NCBI GenBank assembly: GCA_035550375.1
Contig: DASZPH010000084.1
Location: 124,001-188,000 of the forward strand
DNA length: 64,000 nt
DNA from: DASSFG01 sp035550375
Lineage (GTDB): Bacteria > Planctomycetota > Planctomycetia > Pirellulales > JAICIG01
Direction of reading: 5' to 3'
How positions within the stretch are numbered: position 1 is the stretch's first letter; each line of letters starts with the position of its first letter. Below the pieces are notes generated by a model. The model had not been told where the DNA came from, searched no databases, and saw only the letters and a list, made by a program, of their open reading frames with translations. Shown piece by piece: positions 26,560 to 35,359 of the stretch. Position numbers and translations under genes: made by a program.

Positions 26560-26942
26560 CGTCGTTCCTTGGGCTTTGCCCGCCCAGAAGATGGTTCGTC
26601 GGCCAGACGTTTCAGCTCAAGGAGCTGTTCTTCGCTGAGTTTTTCGCTGCGGATGAGATTGAGCAGCAGTGCCTGGGTCGAACCGGAACAATAAGAGTCG
26701 ATCAGGTCACTGAGCGTTTCTCGGAATGCCGACTGCCGGCGCGTGACCGCTTGATAGTAGTAGGCCTTGCCGACTTTTCGCCGGGAGATATGACCCTTGT
26801 TGCACAAGATGGTCAAATACGACCGCAGTGCCGGGTTCTTGATCGGTTCGGGATAGAGCCTGTGGATTTCGCTCGGCTTCATTTCGCCATGCTCCCACAA
26901 CAGTCGCATGACGTGCAGCTCGCCCGGCGTGAATCGAGACAT
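26556..26942 (-). CDS. blaI: BlaI/MecI family transcriptional repressor
   Basis: 128 aa. Winged helix at residues 1-75 (FTPGELHVMRLLWEHGEMKPSEIHRLYP, then the recognition helix NPALRSYLTILCNKGHISRRKVGKAYYY), and a C-terminal dimerisation helix bundle (LSDLIDSYCSGSTQALLLNLI, where BlaI proteins are cleaved). It represses its own operon and is inactivated by the coupled M56 protease. Downstream it overlaps the M56 gene (ATGA). A perfect palindrome covering its promoter lies 25 bases upstream, supporting autoregulation. The gene symbol reflects family, not a proven link to beta-lactams. Confidence 0.92.
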   Translation of the reverse strand: MSRFTPGELHVMRLLWEHGEMKPSEIHRLYPEPIKNPALRSYLTILCNKGHISRRKVGKAYYYQAVTRRQSAFRETLSDLIDSYCSGSTQALLLNLIRSEKLSEEQLLELKRLADEPSSGRAKPKERR

Positions 26943-26966
26943 GACGGCTTACTCGCAGACCGGCTA

Positions 26967-27003
26967 ATGTGCAGATAGTACTGCACATCGGAGGCGTTGT
27001 CAA
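26967..27003 (-). promoter_or_regulatory. BlaI-type operator overlapping a sigma70-like promoter
   Basis: On the minus strand, TTGACA (27003-26998), a 17-base spacer, then TACTAT (26980-26975). The palindrome ATGTGCAG (26967-26974)/CTGCACAT (26981-26988) has perfect 8-bp arms, and its 6-base centre is exactly the -10 hexamer. A repressor dimer bound here would block RNA polymerase. It drives the blaI-M56 operon. Confidence 0.8.
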
Positions 27004-27080
27004 GCGTTCGGCCGTCTTCTGGGAAACGGGGGGCCGGTGGTTACAATGTTGGTCACACGCCCACTATTGTGAAGATTCGG

Positions 27081-29363
27081 ATGCCACGATCGATGCCTCG
27101 ACTTGGGCAGCTTGCCTGCGCGGTTGGTCTTTGCGTCGCGGCGGCCCATGCCGATGACAACCAGCGGCAGCCGCCCGGCCCGGTGAGCTATCAGCGCGAC
27201 ATCAAGCCGCTCTTGCGCAGCCGCTGTGTCGCTTGCCACGGGCCGATCAAGCAGGAAGCCGGCCTCCGGCTCGACGCCGCCAGACTGGTGGTGGCCGGGG
27301 GCGACGAGGGCGCGGTCGTCGTACCCGGCCAAAGCGAAGTCAGTCGGCTGATTCAGCGCGTGACTGCTGACGACTCGGAGAGAATGCCGCCCAAGGGTGC
27401 GGCTCTGGCGCCGGCCGAAATCGCTTTTCTGAGGGGATGGATCGATTCCGGCGCGCCGGTGCCTCCGGACGAGACGGTCACGCCCTCGCCCCGCGAGCAT
27501 TGGGCCTTTCAAGCGATCCGGCAGCCTGCCGTTCCCGACGTGCAGGATCACGGCTGGTCGAGCAACTTCATCGACCGGTTCGTGCTCGCCAGGTTGGAAG
27601 AGCGCGGCTGGCGGCCAAACCCGCCGGCATCCGAGGAAACCTTGCTGCGGCGCCTCTATCTTGACCTGATCGGCCTGCCGCCGACGCCAGCCGAGCAGGA
27701 CGCGTACCAGCAAATGAGCGAGCCGGACGCCTATGAACGCCTTGCCAGCCGGCTCCTCCACCACCCAGCGCACGGAGAACGCTATGCGCGACACTGGTTA
27801 GACGTGGTGCGCTACGCCGACTCAAACGGCTATGAGCGAGACGCCGCCAAGCCCGAAGTCTGGCGATATCGCGACTATGTGATCCGCGCCTTCAACGCCG
27901 ATTTGCCGTTCGATCGGTTCGTCGTCCAGCAAATAGCCGGGGATGAGTTGGAAGACGGCGAGTTGGATGATGGCGATACCGATGCGATCGTTGCCACGGG
28001 GTTCAATCGGCTCGGTCCATGGGACGACGAACCCGCTGACGTAGCCGCCGATCGATTCGACCAACTCGACGACATCGTTAACACGACTTGCCAGGCTTTT
28101 CTGGGCCTGACGATGGGGTGTGCCCGCTGTCACGACCATAAATTCGATCCGCTCTCGCAGCGCGATTATTACGGTCTGGTATCCGTCTTCAGCCTGCTCA
28201 AGCGTCCGCAGGCCGGCCGAACGGAATTAACCTTGCCCATCGCAAGTCTTTCCGATCGACACCGACTGAGCGAAGAGCAACGGAAGGTTTTACCGCAGGG
28301 ATATTTCTTCGAGGAGATGGCTTCGGCGCCTCCGATTCACGTTCTGGCTCGCGGCAACCCGCATCAACCTGCCGAGGAGGTTGTGCCCGCCGTCCCAGCG
28401 GTCCTGGTAAAGGAGCCGCTTGAGTTCTTGCCGCCCCGTGAGTTCACCTCCCGGCGCCGCTTGTCGCTGGCCCGATGGCTTGTCGGCCGTGAAAATCCGC
28501 TGACGGCTCGCGTCATCGTCAATCGCGTTTGGCAATGGCACTTCGGTGAGGGGTTGGTGCGGACACCCAATGACTTCGGCTTAAGCGGCGAGAGGCCCAC
28601 GCATTTGGAACTGCTCGACTATCTGGCCTGGTGGTTTGTGCACGAGGCCGATTGGTCGCTGAAGAAACTGCACTTCTTGATTGTCACCAGCAATACTTAC
28701 CGGCAAAGCAGTGAAAACCGGGAAGAGTATGCCGCGGTGGATCCCGATAACCGCGCGTTGTGGAGGCGCTCGCTTGCGCGGCTCGAAGTGGAGCCGATCC
28801 GCGACAGCATGCTGGCGGTGAGCGGGCAGCTCGGCAGGAGCATGTATGGCCCGCCCATGTATCCGCTCGTTCCGCGAGAAGCGCTTGAGAGCCACGCGGA
28901 CAAGGTCTCCATCTGGCCGGCCTACGATGAGAGCTCCGCAGCGCGTCGGACGGTTTATGCCTTTACGAAACGCTCACTCGTCGTGCCGATGCTGGAGGTT
29001 CTCGATTTCTGCGACACGACACGCTCGTCGCCCAAGCGCAGCGTCACCACCGTCCCCACGCAGGCGCTGACGCTCTACAACAGCGAATTCAGCATGCAGC
29101 AAGCGGCTCATTTCGCGAGACGATTGCGATCCGAAGCGGGTGACCACCTCGAGCGGCAGATCGAACTGGCATGGCGATTGGCTCTCTGCCGACGGCCAAC
29201 CGCGAGCGAGGCTGCTGCAATGCGAGCATTCGTAAGCGACGAAATCGAACACCTGCGAACCACGTGTGGCGGGGCTCGCAGCGAGGTCGAGCTTGAAGAG
29301 GCGTCTCGCGTGCAGTTATGCCGCGTACTGTTCAGCCTGAATGAATTTGTTTACCCGGACTGA
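27081..29363 (+). CDS. PSD1-type protein: cytochrome c-like (PSCyt1), DUF1549 and DUF1553 domains
   Basis: 760 aa from the ATG at 27081; the frame opens further upstream. A signal peptide runs to about residue 24. A PSCyt1 haem-binding motif CVACH is at 49-53. DUF1549 spans about 160-350 (FIDRFVLARLEERGW, RRLYLDLIGLPPTPAE, ERYARHWLDVVRYADSNGYE) and includes a second CxxCH, CARCHDHKFDPLSQRDYYGL. DUF1553 spans about 480-730 (SLARWLVGRENPLTARVIVNRVWQWHFG...). The biochemical function of these exported planctomycete proteins is unknown. It is followed 9 bases later by its usual DUF1501 partner. A TACAAT -10-like box lies at 27042-27047. Confidence 0.92.
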   Translation: MPRSMPRLGQLACAVGLCVAAAHADDNQRQPPGPVSYQRDIKPLLRSRCVACHGPIKQEAGLRLDAARLVVAGGDEGAVVVPGQSEVSRLIQRVTADDSERMPPKGAALAPAEIAFLRGWIDSGAPVPPDETVTPSPREHWAFQAIRQPAVPDVQDHGWSSNFIDRFVLARLEERGWRPNPPASEETLLRRLYLDLIGLPPTPAEQDAYQQMSEPDAYERLASRLLHHPAHGERYARHWLDVVRYADSNGYERDAAKPEVWRYRDYVIRAFNADLPFDRFVVQQIAGDELEDGELDDGDTDAIVATGFNRLGPWDDEPADVAADRFDQLDDIVNTTCQAFLGLTMGCARCHDHKFDPLSQRDYYGLVSVFSLLKRPQAGRTELTLPIASLSDRHRLSEEQRKVLPQGYFFEEMASAPPIHVLARGNPHQPAEEVVPAVPAVLVKEPLEFLPPREFTSRRRLSLARWLVGRENPLTARVIVNRVWQWHFGEGLVRTPNDFGLSGERPTHLELLDYLAWWFVHEADWSLKKLHFLIVTSNTYRQSSENREEYAAVDPDNRALWRRSLARLEVEPIRDSMLAVSGQLGRSMYGPPMYPLVPREALESHADKVSIWPAYDESSAARRTVYAFTKRSLVVPMLEVLDFCDTTRSSPKRSVTTVPTQALTLYNSEFSMQQAAHFARRLRSEAGDHLERQIELAWRLALCRRPTASEAAAMRAFVSDEIEHLRTTCGGARSEVELEEASRVQLCRVLFSLNEFVYPD

Positions 29364-29372
29364 GTCGCAGCG

Positions 29373-30818
29373 ATGAACACGGGCTCTCGTTTCGTTCCGA
29401 ACTACACGCCGTGCGGACGGACGCGCCGCGAGTTTCTCTGGCAGGTTGGCGGCGGGTTTGCGGGGCTGGCCTTATGCGATTTATTGGCGCGCGACGGTGC
29501 CCTTGCCGGCCAGTTGGCCAAGCCACACCCTCATTTCGCGGCCAAAGCAAGGCACGTGATCTTCCTGTTCATGAACGGCGGCCCAAGCCAGGTCGATACG
29601 TTCGATCCGAAGCCCATCTTGGACAAGCTCCACGGCCAGAGTTACTCCGGTCCGCTGGCGGTTGGCTCGAACGGTCGACCGATCGGTCGTTTGACGAAGA
29701 GTGTGTTTCCCTTCGAGCAGCACGGTGAAAGCGGGCTTCCCATAAGCAGCCTCTACCCGCATCTGTCTCGTCACGCCGACGAACTGTGCGTCGTCCGCTC
29801 CATGTACACCGATACGGCCGCGCACGCATCAGGCTGCCTGCAGATGAATACCGGCAGTCCCCTAATCGGCAAGCCCGCGCTGGGAAGCTGGCTCAGCTAC
29901 GGCCTAGGCACCGACAACGAAAACCTGCCGAGTTTCGTGGTGATGACCGATCCACGCGGCGGCCCGATCGGCAGCGCGTCGAACTGGTCCAGCGGATACA
30001 TGCCGGCGAGCTACCAGGGGACCTTGTTTCGCAGCGGGGGATCGCCCCTGCTCGACCTGGCTTCGCCGGCAGGCACGAGCGGCGTGACTCAACGGCGCGG
30101 CCTCGACCTGCTGAAGACTCTCAACGAGCAGCATCTAACGCGCCATCCGCTCGAGCCCGAACTGAAGTCGCGGATCGAATCCTACGAACTGGCGTTTCGA
30201 ATGCAGACCGCCGCCGCGGAGGCCGTGGCGATTGAGCAAGAACCGGCGGCGACGCTTGAAATGTACGGTGTCGGGCGGAAGGAGACGGGCGACTTTGGCC
30301 GAAAATGCCTCGTCACCCGCCGGCTGATCGAACGGGGCGTGCGGTTCATTCAGCTCTATTCCGGGGGAGGCCACATCGAGGACACCTGGGACGGTCACAA
30401 CGACTGCATCACCAACCACACCGTGCACGCAGGAGAGACCGACCAGCCCATCGCGGCGCTCATTACCGACCTCAAGCGGACGGGGCTATGGGACGAAACG
30501 CTTCTGGTTTGGGGTGGGGAGTTCGGCAGGACTCCCACCAGCGAAGGAGTCGACAAGCCGGGCCGAGACCACAACTGGCACGGGTTCACGATGTGGCTCG
30601 CCGGCGCCGGCGTTCGTGGCGGGCAGAGCGTGGGGGCAACCGACGAAATCGGTTTTGCGGCAGTAGAGGACCGCTACCATGTCCGCGACCTCCACGCCAC
30701 CATCCTGCACCTGATGGGGCTCGATCATCGCCTCTTGACGTTCTTCCACCAGGGTTTGGATCAACGCCTGACTGGCATCGATCATGAGGCGCGCCTTATT
30801 GAGAAGGCCTTGGCCTGA
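29373..30818 (+). CDS. DUF1501 family protein (sulfatase-like fold), Tat-exported
   Basis: 481 aa. A Tat-like N-terminus (TRREFLWQVGGGFAGLALCDLLA). DUF1501 core: VIFLFMNGGPSQVDTFDPKP near residue 63, then CVVRSMYTD, LVTRRLIERGVRFIQLYSGG, HNDC, LLVWGGEFGRTPTSEG and GRDHNWHGFTMWLAG. These blocks match the alkaline-phosphatase/sulfatase superfamily fold. It follows the PSD1 gene by 9 bases, the standard planctomycete pairing, so the two probably work together outside the cytoplasm. Function unproven. Confidence 0.92.
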   Translation: MNTGSRFVPNYTPCGRTRREFLWQVGGGFAGLALCDLLARDGALAGQLAKPHPHFAAKARHVIFLFMNGGPSQVDTFDPKPILDKLHGQSYSGPLAVGSNGRPIGRLTKSVFPFEQHGESGLPISSLYPHLSRHADELCVVRSMYTDTAAHASGCLQMNTGSPLIGKPALGSWLSYGLGTDNENLPSFVVMTDPRGGPIGSASNWSSGYMPASYQGTLFRSGGSPLLDLASPAGTSGVTQRRGLDLLKTLNEQHLTRHPLEPELKSRIESYELAFRMQTAAAEAVAIEQEPAATLEMYGVGRKETGDFGRKCLVTRRLIERGVRFIQLYSGGGHIEDTWDGHNDCITNHTVHAGETDQPIAALITDLKRTGLWDETLLVWGGEFGRTPTSEGVDKPGRDHNWHGFTMWLAGAGVRGGQSVGATDEIGFAAVEDRYHVRDLHATILHLMGLDHRLLTFFHQGLDQRLTGIDHEARLIEKALA

Positions 30819-30834
30819 GCCGCGGCGTTTGGCG

Positions 30835-32226
30835 TCAGCCGATCAGATCATGGAGAACGGTGCCGCGCGACGCCGGGATAGGTCGACCGAGGCGGTCGTG
30901 CAGTTCCAGGTCGGCCCGCACGCCGAGCAGATGCAGAATCGTCTGACCGAGGTCGGGCGGGGTTACCGGACATTCGATCGGATGCGCTGCCAAACGATCG
31001 GTTGCGCCGTAGGTCGCGCCGCCAGAAATTCCGGCCCCCGCCAGGAGGATCGACTGCGCATGCGGCCAGTGATCGCGGCCTGCTTGCGGGTTGAGCCGCG
31101 GCGTTCTTCCGAACTCCCCCATTACCACCAGCAAGGTGTCGTCAAGCAGCCCGCGATCCGAGAGATCTTCGATCAACGCCGACAGGGCGCGATCGGTCGG
31201 AGGCACCAGACGCTCGCGCATGTGCCAGTAGATCCGGCCATGCGAATCATATTCTCCCCCGCCGTCGCCCGCCGGGGTCGGATCGATCCAGTAAACGGTG
31301 ACGAGCGGAACGCCGACTTCGGCCAACCGACGTGCCAGAAGCAGTCCTTGTCCGAACAGGTGCTTTCCATATCGCTCATGGATCCTTTGGGGTTCTCGCG
31401 CAAGGTTAGCCGCCTGGGCAAGGCGCGATGGACCAACGAGTTGAAACGCCTGTTCGTTCAAGTCATCCCGGATCGAAATCGGGCGGTTGACGGGGGAGCA
31501 CGCAAGTGAGCTGTTGAACGCGGCCAGCAGCGCTCGACGCGTCGCCAGCCGATCCTGGCTCACCTCGTCGGGCAGCTCAAAGGAGGGCAAGCTGAATCGG
31601 GCGGATTGCTTGTCACCTTGAACGACGAGCGGGTCAAAGCGTGATCCCAAGAACCCGGCCGTCTGACCGGGCCAGATCCCTTCCACGGGCGGCGCTTGGA
31701 AGAGCGTCGGCAGACTTACAAACGGCGGCACCGTTGTCGCGCCGCCACGATCAAGTGAAACGATGGCGCCCAGGTGGGGATGGTCCTCCGGCCGGACTCG
31801 CGTCTGGTCGATGTTCGGCGTCGGGTGATAGGTGCCCGTAAGCATCGTGTACACGGCTGTCGTGTGCACCGAGGCGTCGTGCGTAACGGAACGCACGATC
31901 TTGAGCTTGTCGACACAGCGAGCGGTCAGCGGCAGTAGCTCGCAAAGTCGGATGCCCGGCACGTTCGTGGCGATGGAGTTCAGTTCGCCACGCACTTCGG
32001 CCGGCGCGTCCGGCTTCATATCCCAAAGATCAACCTGCGACGGCCCACCGTTGAGAAAGACGAGGATGCATCGTTTCGCCCTGCCGAAACTGCCTGCGGA
32101 TGGCGACGAACTGGCTTGGACGCGGCTCAGCGCCGACCAAGAAACGGCCAGCGGTCCGAGAAACCCGACCTGGAGAAAGTCGCGGCGCCCGACCTGACGG
32201 CATTTGTGGCAATGGACGCTCGACAT
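30835..32226 (-). CDS. DUF1501 family protein (sulfatase-like fold), second copy
   Basis: 463 aa. Tat-like start with Cys pair (MSSVHCHKCRQVGRRDFLQVGFLG). Core blocks: CILVFLNGGPSQVDLWDMKP, KIVRSVTHD, GLLLARRLAEVGVPLVTVYW, DDTLLVVMGEFGRTP and GRDHWPHAQSILLAGAGI. Unlike the other two copies it has no PSD1 partner next to it. It sits 79 bases downstream of the M81 gene on the same strand, so it may belong to the enolase-superfamily/M81 operon. It converges with the plus-strand DUF1501 gene (17-base gap). Confidence 0.9.
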   Translation of the reverse strand: MSSVHCHKCRQVGRRDFLQVGFLGPLAVSWSALSRVQASSSPSAGSFGRAKRCILVFLNGGPSQVDLWDMKPDAPAEVRGELNSIATNVPGIRLCELLPLTARCVDKLKIVRSVTHDASVHTTAVYTMLTGTYHPTPNIDQTRVRPEDHPHLGAIVSLDRGGATTVPPFVSLPTLFQAPPVEGIWPGQTAGFLGSRFDPLVVQGDKQSARFSLPSFELPDEVSQDRLATRRALLAAFNSSLACSPVNRPISIRDDLNEQAFQLVGPSRLAQAANLAREPQRIHERYGKHLFGQGLLLARRLAEVGVPLVTVYWIDPTPAGDGGGEYDSHGRIYWHMRERLVPPTDRALSALIEDLSDRGLLDDTLLVVMGEFGRTPRLNPQAGRDHWPHAQSILLAGAGISGGATYGATDRLAAHPIECPVTPPDLGQTILHLLGVRADLELHDRLGRPIPASRGTVLHDLIG

Positions 32227-32305
32227 GGCTTGTGGCCAACAGCCTGATAGGTGACGGCGCTAGATTATTTCACTCCGCCTTCGCCAGCACAACTGTCCCG
32301 AAAAG

Positions 32306-33830
32306 CTATGAGTCGCCTGCGAACGACCTCGCGTAGACCACTGGCGTTAAGCCAGCGATGTCGCGATCCAGCGGGAAATAGGGGCGCCGGAGCCTTTTGT
32401 AGGCGAGGTGGTCGACGGTAGCAGGAGTCGGACCGGGCGTGTCGAGAATGTAGGCAGCTTGGTACAGGCCCTTGAATCCGAGCCGATGATTCATCGGATT
32501 CTTGACTACCACGAACTTCGCCCGGCTCGCATCCAGGCCAATGGAGCGAAACTGCTCGTCGGCCCAGTCGTACGTTGCATGCGTTGAGATCAGCATTTGG
32601 ATCTGCCCCACTCTCAAGACCGCGGACGGGCCCATATCGCCCTGCTGTCCTTGCCAAATACCGCCCGTGTAGGTGAATCGTCCCTCGCTCACGCGCACCA
32701 CCTCTCCGCTGAGCGTTAGCGGCCGGCCCCAGCGCGGATCGACCTGGTGGCCCAAATCGACCGTAACCTGCTGACCGCACCCCGCCTGGCGGCATGCCGT
32801 TGCAGCGCGAGGATCAACGATCGGTACGAGCGAAGGTGCATCCTCGGCCGTTTCCAGAAGCGCACGCAGCGCCGCCACGCTGTCGCCGGCTGCGCCGCCG
32901 CCGCAACAATCGGCAGTTTCCACCAGAAGCACCGGCCCTCCGTCCGTCTGCAATCCAAGCTTGATGGCCTCGGCGGGAGCGAACACCGGCGGTTCCAAGT
33001 CCGCCCGCCGACGCCAGTACTCTCGAGCAAGCTCGGCTGCCAGGCGCGCGGCCAACTCCGGCTTGTCGTTGGTGATGACCAGTCCACCACCGCCCATCTC
33101 TGGTACATCAAGATAAGGATGAACGAGAAACAGGCTCGTCGAGAGGACCTCGCCGGCGCCTTCGTGGCTCTTGGCCAGCCGCATTACGTCGGCGAAGGGG
33201 CCGGGGCCGTCGGTGTGACCCAGCACGCCGCCGACCAGTAGAGGCACTTTGGCCATTGCCATAACCGGTTTGACTCGTCCCGTGAGCGCATCAAGCAAAA
33301 GCGCCGCGGCGCGTGTGCCCGTCGAATAGGCATCGCGGTGCGGGTATGTTTCCCACGCTACGAGGGCGTCCGCGGCGTTGACCATGGCTGCTGTCACATG
33401 GGCGTGCAGGTCGAGTGTTGCCACAACGAATCGGCTTTGACCCACTACCTGTCGCACTGCATCCAGAAGATCGCCCTCCAGGTCGTCCACTTGTTCGGCT
33501 ACGGCCGCCCCGTGCAGAGCCAGAAGTACGCCATCAAGCGGCATTGCCCTGCACAGATCTTCCAGAAGCTTCTCTTTGAGCGATCGGTAGCATTCGGCGC
33601 TCAGCCTGCCCCCGGGGACAGGCACTGGCGACCAGGAGGGGAACGACGTCCGCCGAACCGGCCTGCAGACGGGCCAGCACGCCGCCCACCGTGCCTTCTT
33701 TGATATCGAACACGCTCGGGCCGCGAGACAGTTGCTGGCGCTCAAAGTCCGCCAGCGTTGCCGGCCGGGCGACGAAATCGTTGCACTCCGTGAAGAGCGA
33801 GCCAACGGCAACGCGCGATCGGCGGCTCAT
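32306..33830 (-). pseudogene. M81 (MlrC/microcystinase-like) metallopeptidase, interrupted by a +1 frameshift
   Basis: The N-terminal 70 residues (VAVGSLFTECNDF, DFERQQLSRG, VVPLLVASACP) are in the frame beginning at ATG 33830. The remaining M81 sequence (GGRLSAECYRSLKEKLL, LHGAAV, VVATLDLHAHVT, WETYPHRDAYSTG, then the C-terminal MlrC domain) continues in another frame. The switch lies at 33609-33617, where one base too many in the CCCCC/GGGG run shifts the frame; dropping it gives a continuous 507-residue protein. The start at 33830 forms an ATGA overlap with the upstream gene. Zinc-ligand-like residues are intact. It could be a true lesion, a programmed shift or an assembly error. Confidence 0.82.
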
Positions 33831-35017
33831 AGTCTTTCCCGGTAGGCTCCAGCCGGCCGATGCCAGGCTTTGCCAAACACCATGTCGGAGTAGTGGCCGT
33901 CGGGAATAGCTCTCGCATCCGACAGCCGATAGCGATCGACTACGTTCATATCAAGCTCGACGCCAAGACCCGGTCGCTCGCTCAGCCTCAGTTCGCCGTC
34001 AACGACCTGGATGGGCTCGACAAGCAGATTTTCGATGAATGGATTGCCGGTCTGATCAACCTCCACCGTCAGCCCGTGTGGCAGAGAGGCCACGACGTGT
34101 GCATTGGCGACGATGGCGACGGCGTCGCTCCATGAGTGGGGAGCGACTTTTAGTCCTGCCTGGGCGGCCAACCGCGCCACTCGCAACATTTCGCTGATTC
34201 CTCCACATCGAGAGGCATCGGGTTGAACGATGTCGACGGCTTTGGCACGGATCAATTCGCGAAACCCCTCCAAGCCGAATTCGTTCTCCCCCGCCGCCAG
34301 CGGGACGCCAACGGTGCCGCGGAGAGAAGCATAGGAGTCGATGTCATCCGGTTCAAAGGGCTCTTCGAACCAGAACACGTCGTTCTCCGCGAGCACCCCG
34401 CCGATGCGCCGAGCCAACTCGACGTGATAGCGCATCGAGGCATCGGCCATGATGCCGAAGGAGGGACCGATGGCGCGACGTACCGCGCAAACCGCTTCTA
34501 TATCCTCGTCTTCACTGCGACCTAGACGCATCTTCATCCGCCGAAATCCTCGTTCTACATGGCGGTTTGCCTCCGCGGCGAGTTCCCGCGGCGACTGCCA
34601 GAGCAGCGCGCTGGCGTAAGCGGGGCACGCGGACCGCTGGCCTCCCAGCAGTTTCCAGAGCGGCTTTTTTTCCGCCTGGGCACGCAAGTCCCAAAACGCC
34701 GTATCGAGCCCGCCCAGCGCCGACATGGCTGCGCCTTTGCGCCCGTACCAGCGCGTCCAGCGGTACATCTTCTGCCAGAGCGATTCAACATCGCGGGGAT
34801 CTTCCCCTTCCAAGAGCGGCCGGAGTTGCCGCAGGATGACCTCGTCGATCAGAGCTGGATGAGAATAGACGGAGCTAATTCCGGTGCGGCCGTCATCGGT
34901 GTGGACCTTCACCAATGAGCTGAGGCGGCCGCTCGTTACCCCGCCTGCGCTGGTGAATCCCGCCTGGTTTGGATACTCGAAACGCAGGTGAATAACCTCG
35001 ACATGATCGATTCGCAT
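33827..35017 (-). CDS. Mandelate racemase/muconate lactonizing enzyme family protein
   Basis: 396 aa, enolase superfamily. The N-terminal capping domain covers residues 1-120. In the barrel, the second-strand motif is MKMR (Lys162-x-Arg164); metal ligands are Asp192 (IMADAS), Glu218 (FWFEEP) and Glu244 (AGENEF). The opposite face has Asp267 (VQPDASRCGG) and His294 (APHSWSD), the expected Asp-His dyad. Probably an acid-sugar dehydratase or racemase using Mg2+; the substrate cannot be named. Its stop overlaps the M81 start by 4 bases (33827-33830). It is the likely first gene of the operon. Confidence 0.9.
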   Translation of the reverse strand: MRIDHVEVIHLRFEYPNQAGFTSAGGVTSGRLSSLVKVHTDDGRTGISSVYSHPALIDEVILRQLRPLLEGEDPRDVESLWQKMYRWTRWYGRKGAAMSALGGLDTAFWDLRAQAEKKPLWKLLGGQRSACPAYASALLWQSPRELAAEANRHVERGFRRMKMRLGRSEDEDIEAVCAVRRAIGPSFGIMADASMRYHVELARRIGGVLAENDVFWFEEPFEPDDIDSYASLRGTVGVPLAAGENEFGLEGFRELIRAKAVDIVQPDASRCGGISEMLRVARLAAQAGLKVAPHSWSDAVAIVANAHVVASLPHGLTVEVDQTGNPFIENLLVEPIQVVDGELRLSERPGLGVELDMNVVDRYRLSDARAIPDGHYSDMVFGKAWHRPAGAYRERL

Positions 35018-35359
35018 ATCCGCACTCCAACGTTACGCTGACAGGCAAAGGGAGCGACTGACAGCAGACGCGCGGGCGTCAACTCAACCAGCATGACCGC
35101 CGATGCTGCGAATTCTCGGTTCTCTCAGACCGCTGTGCAATGGCGTAACAACTTCGAGAACTGCTTCTTGCCGGCAAACTCGGATTCAGCCTGGTGACCT
35201 TGGGCTAGGCGCTGCCGGGAGCTTTTGGGCTGACCCTCCCGTCGACCGGCCAAGATTCTCATTGCCACAGCTAGGACAATTTGGCACAATGACGCCAGTT
35301 CCCGCCTGACGCTCGTTCGCCTGCGAGATCCCGCCTTGCTCGAAAGGGGCCGAACAGCA
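35018..35359. other. Divergent intergenic region, 342 bases
   Basis: It separates the minus-strand enolase-superfamily operon from a plus-strand DUF1549/DUF1553 gene. No strong promoter hexamer pair was found. On the minus strand from GTG 35288 to a stop at 35186 there is a 33-codon frame starting VPNCPSCGNENLGRSTGG, which looks like one half of a zinc ribbon. It may be a decayed remnant of a transposase or regulator. AAAGGGG (35343-35349) is the ribosome site of the next gene. Confidence 0.5.
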
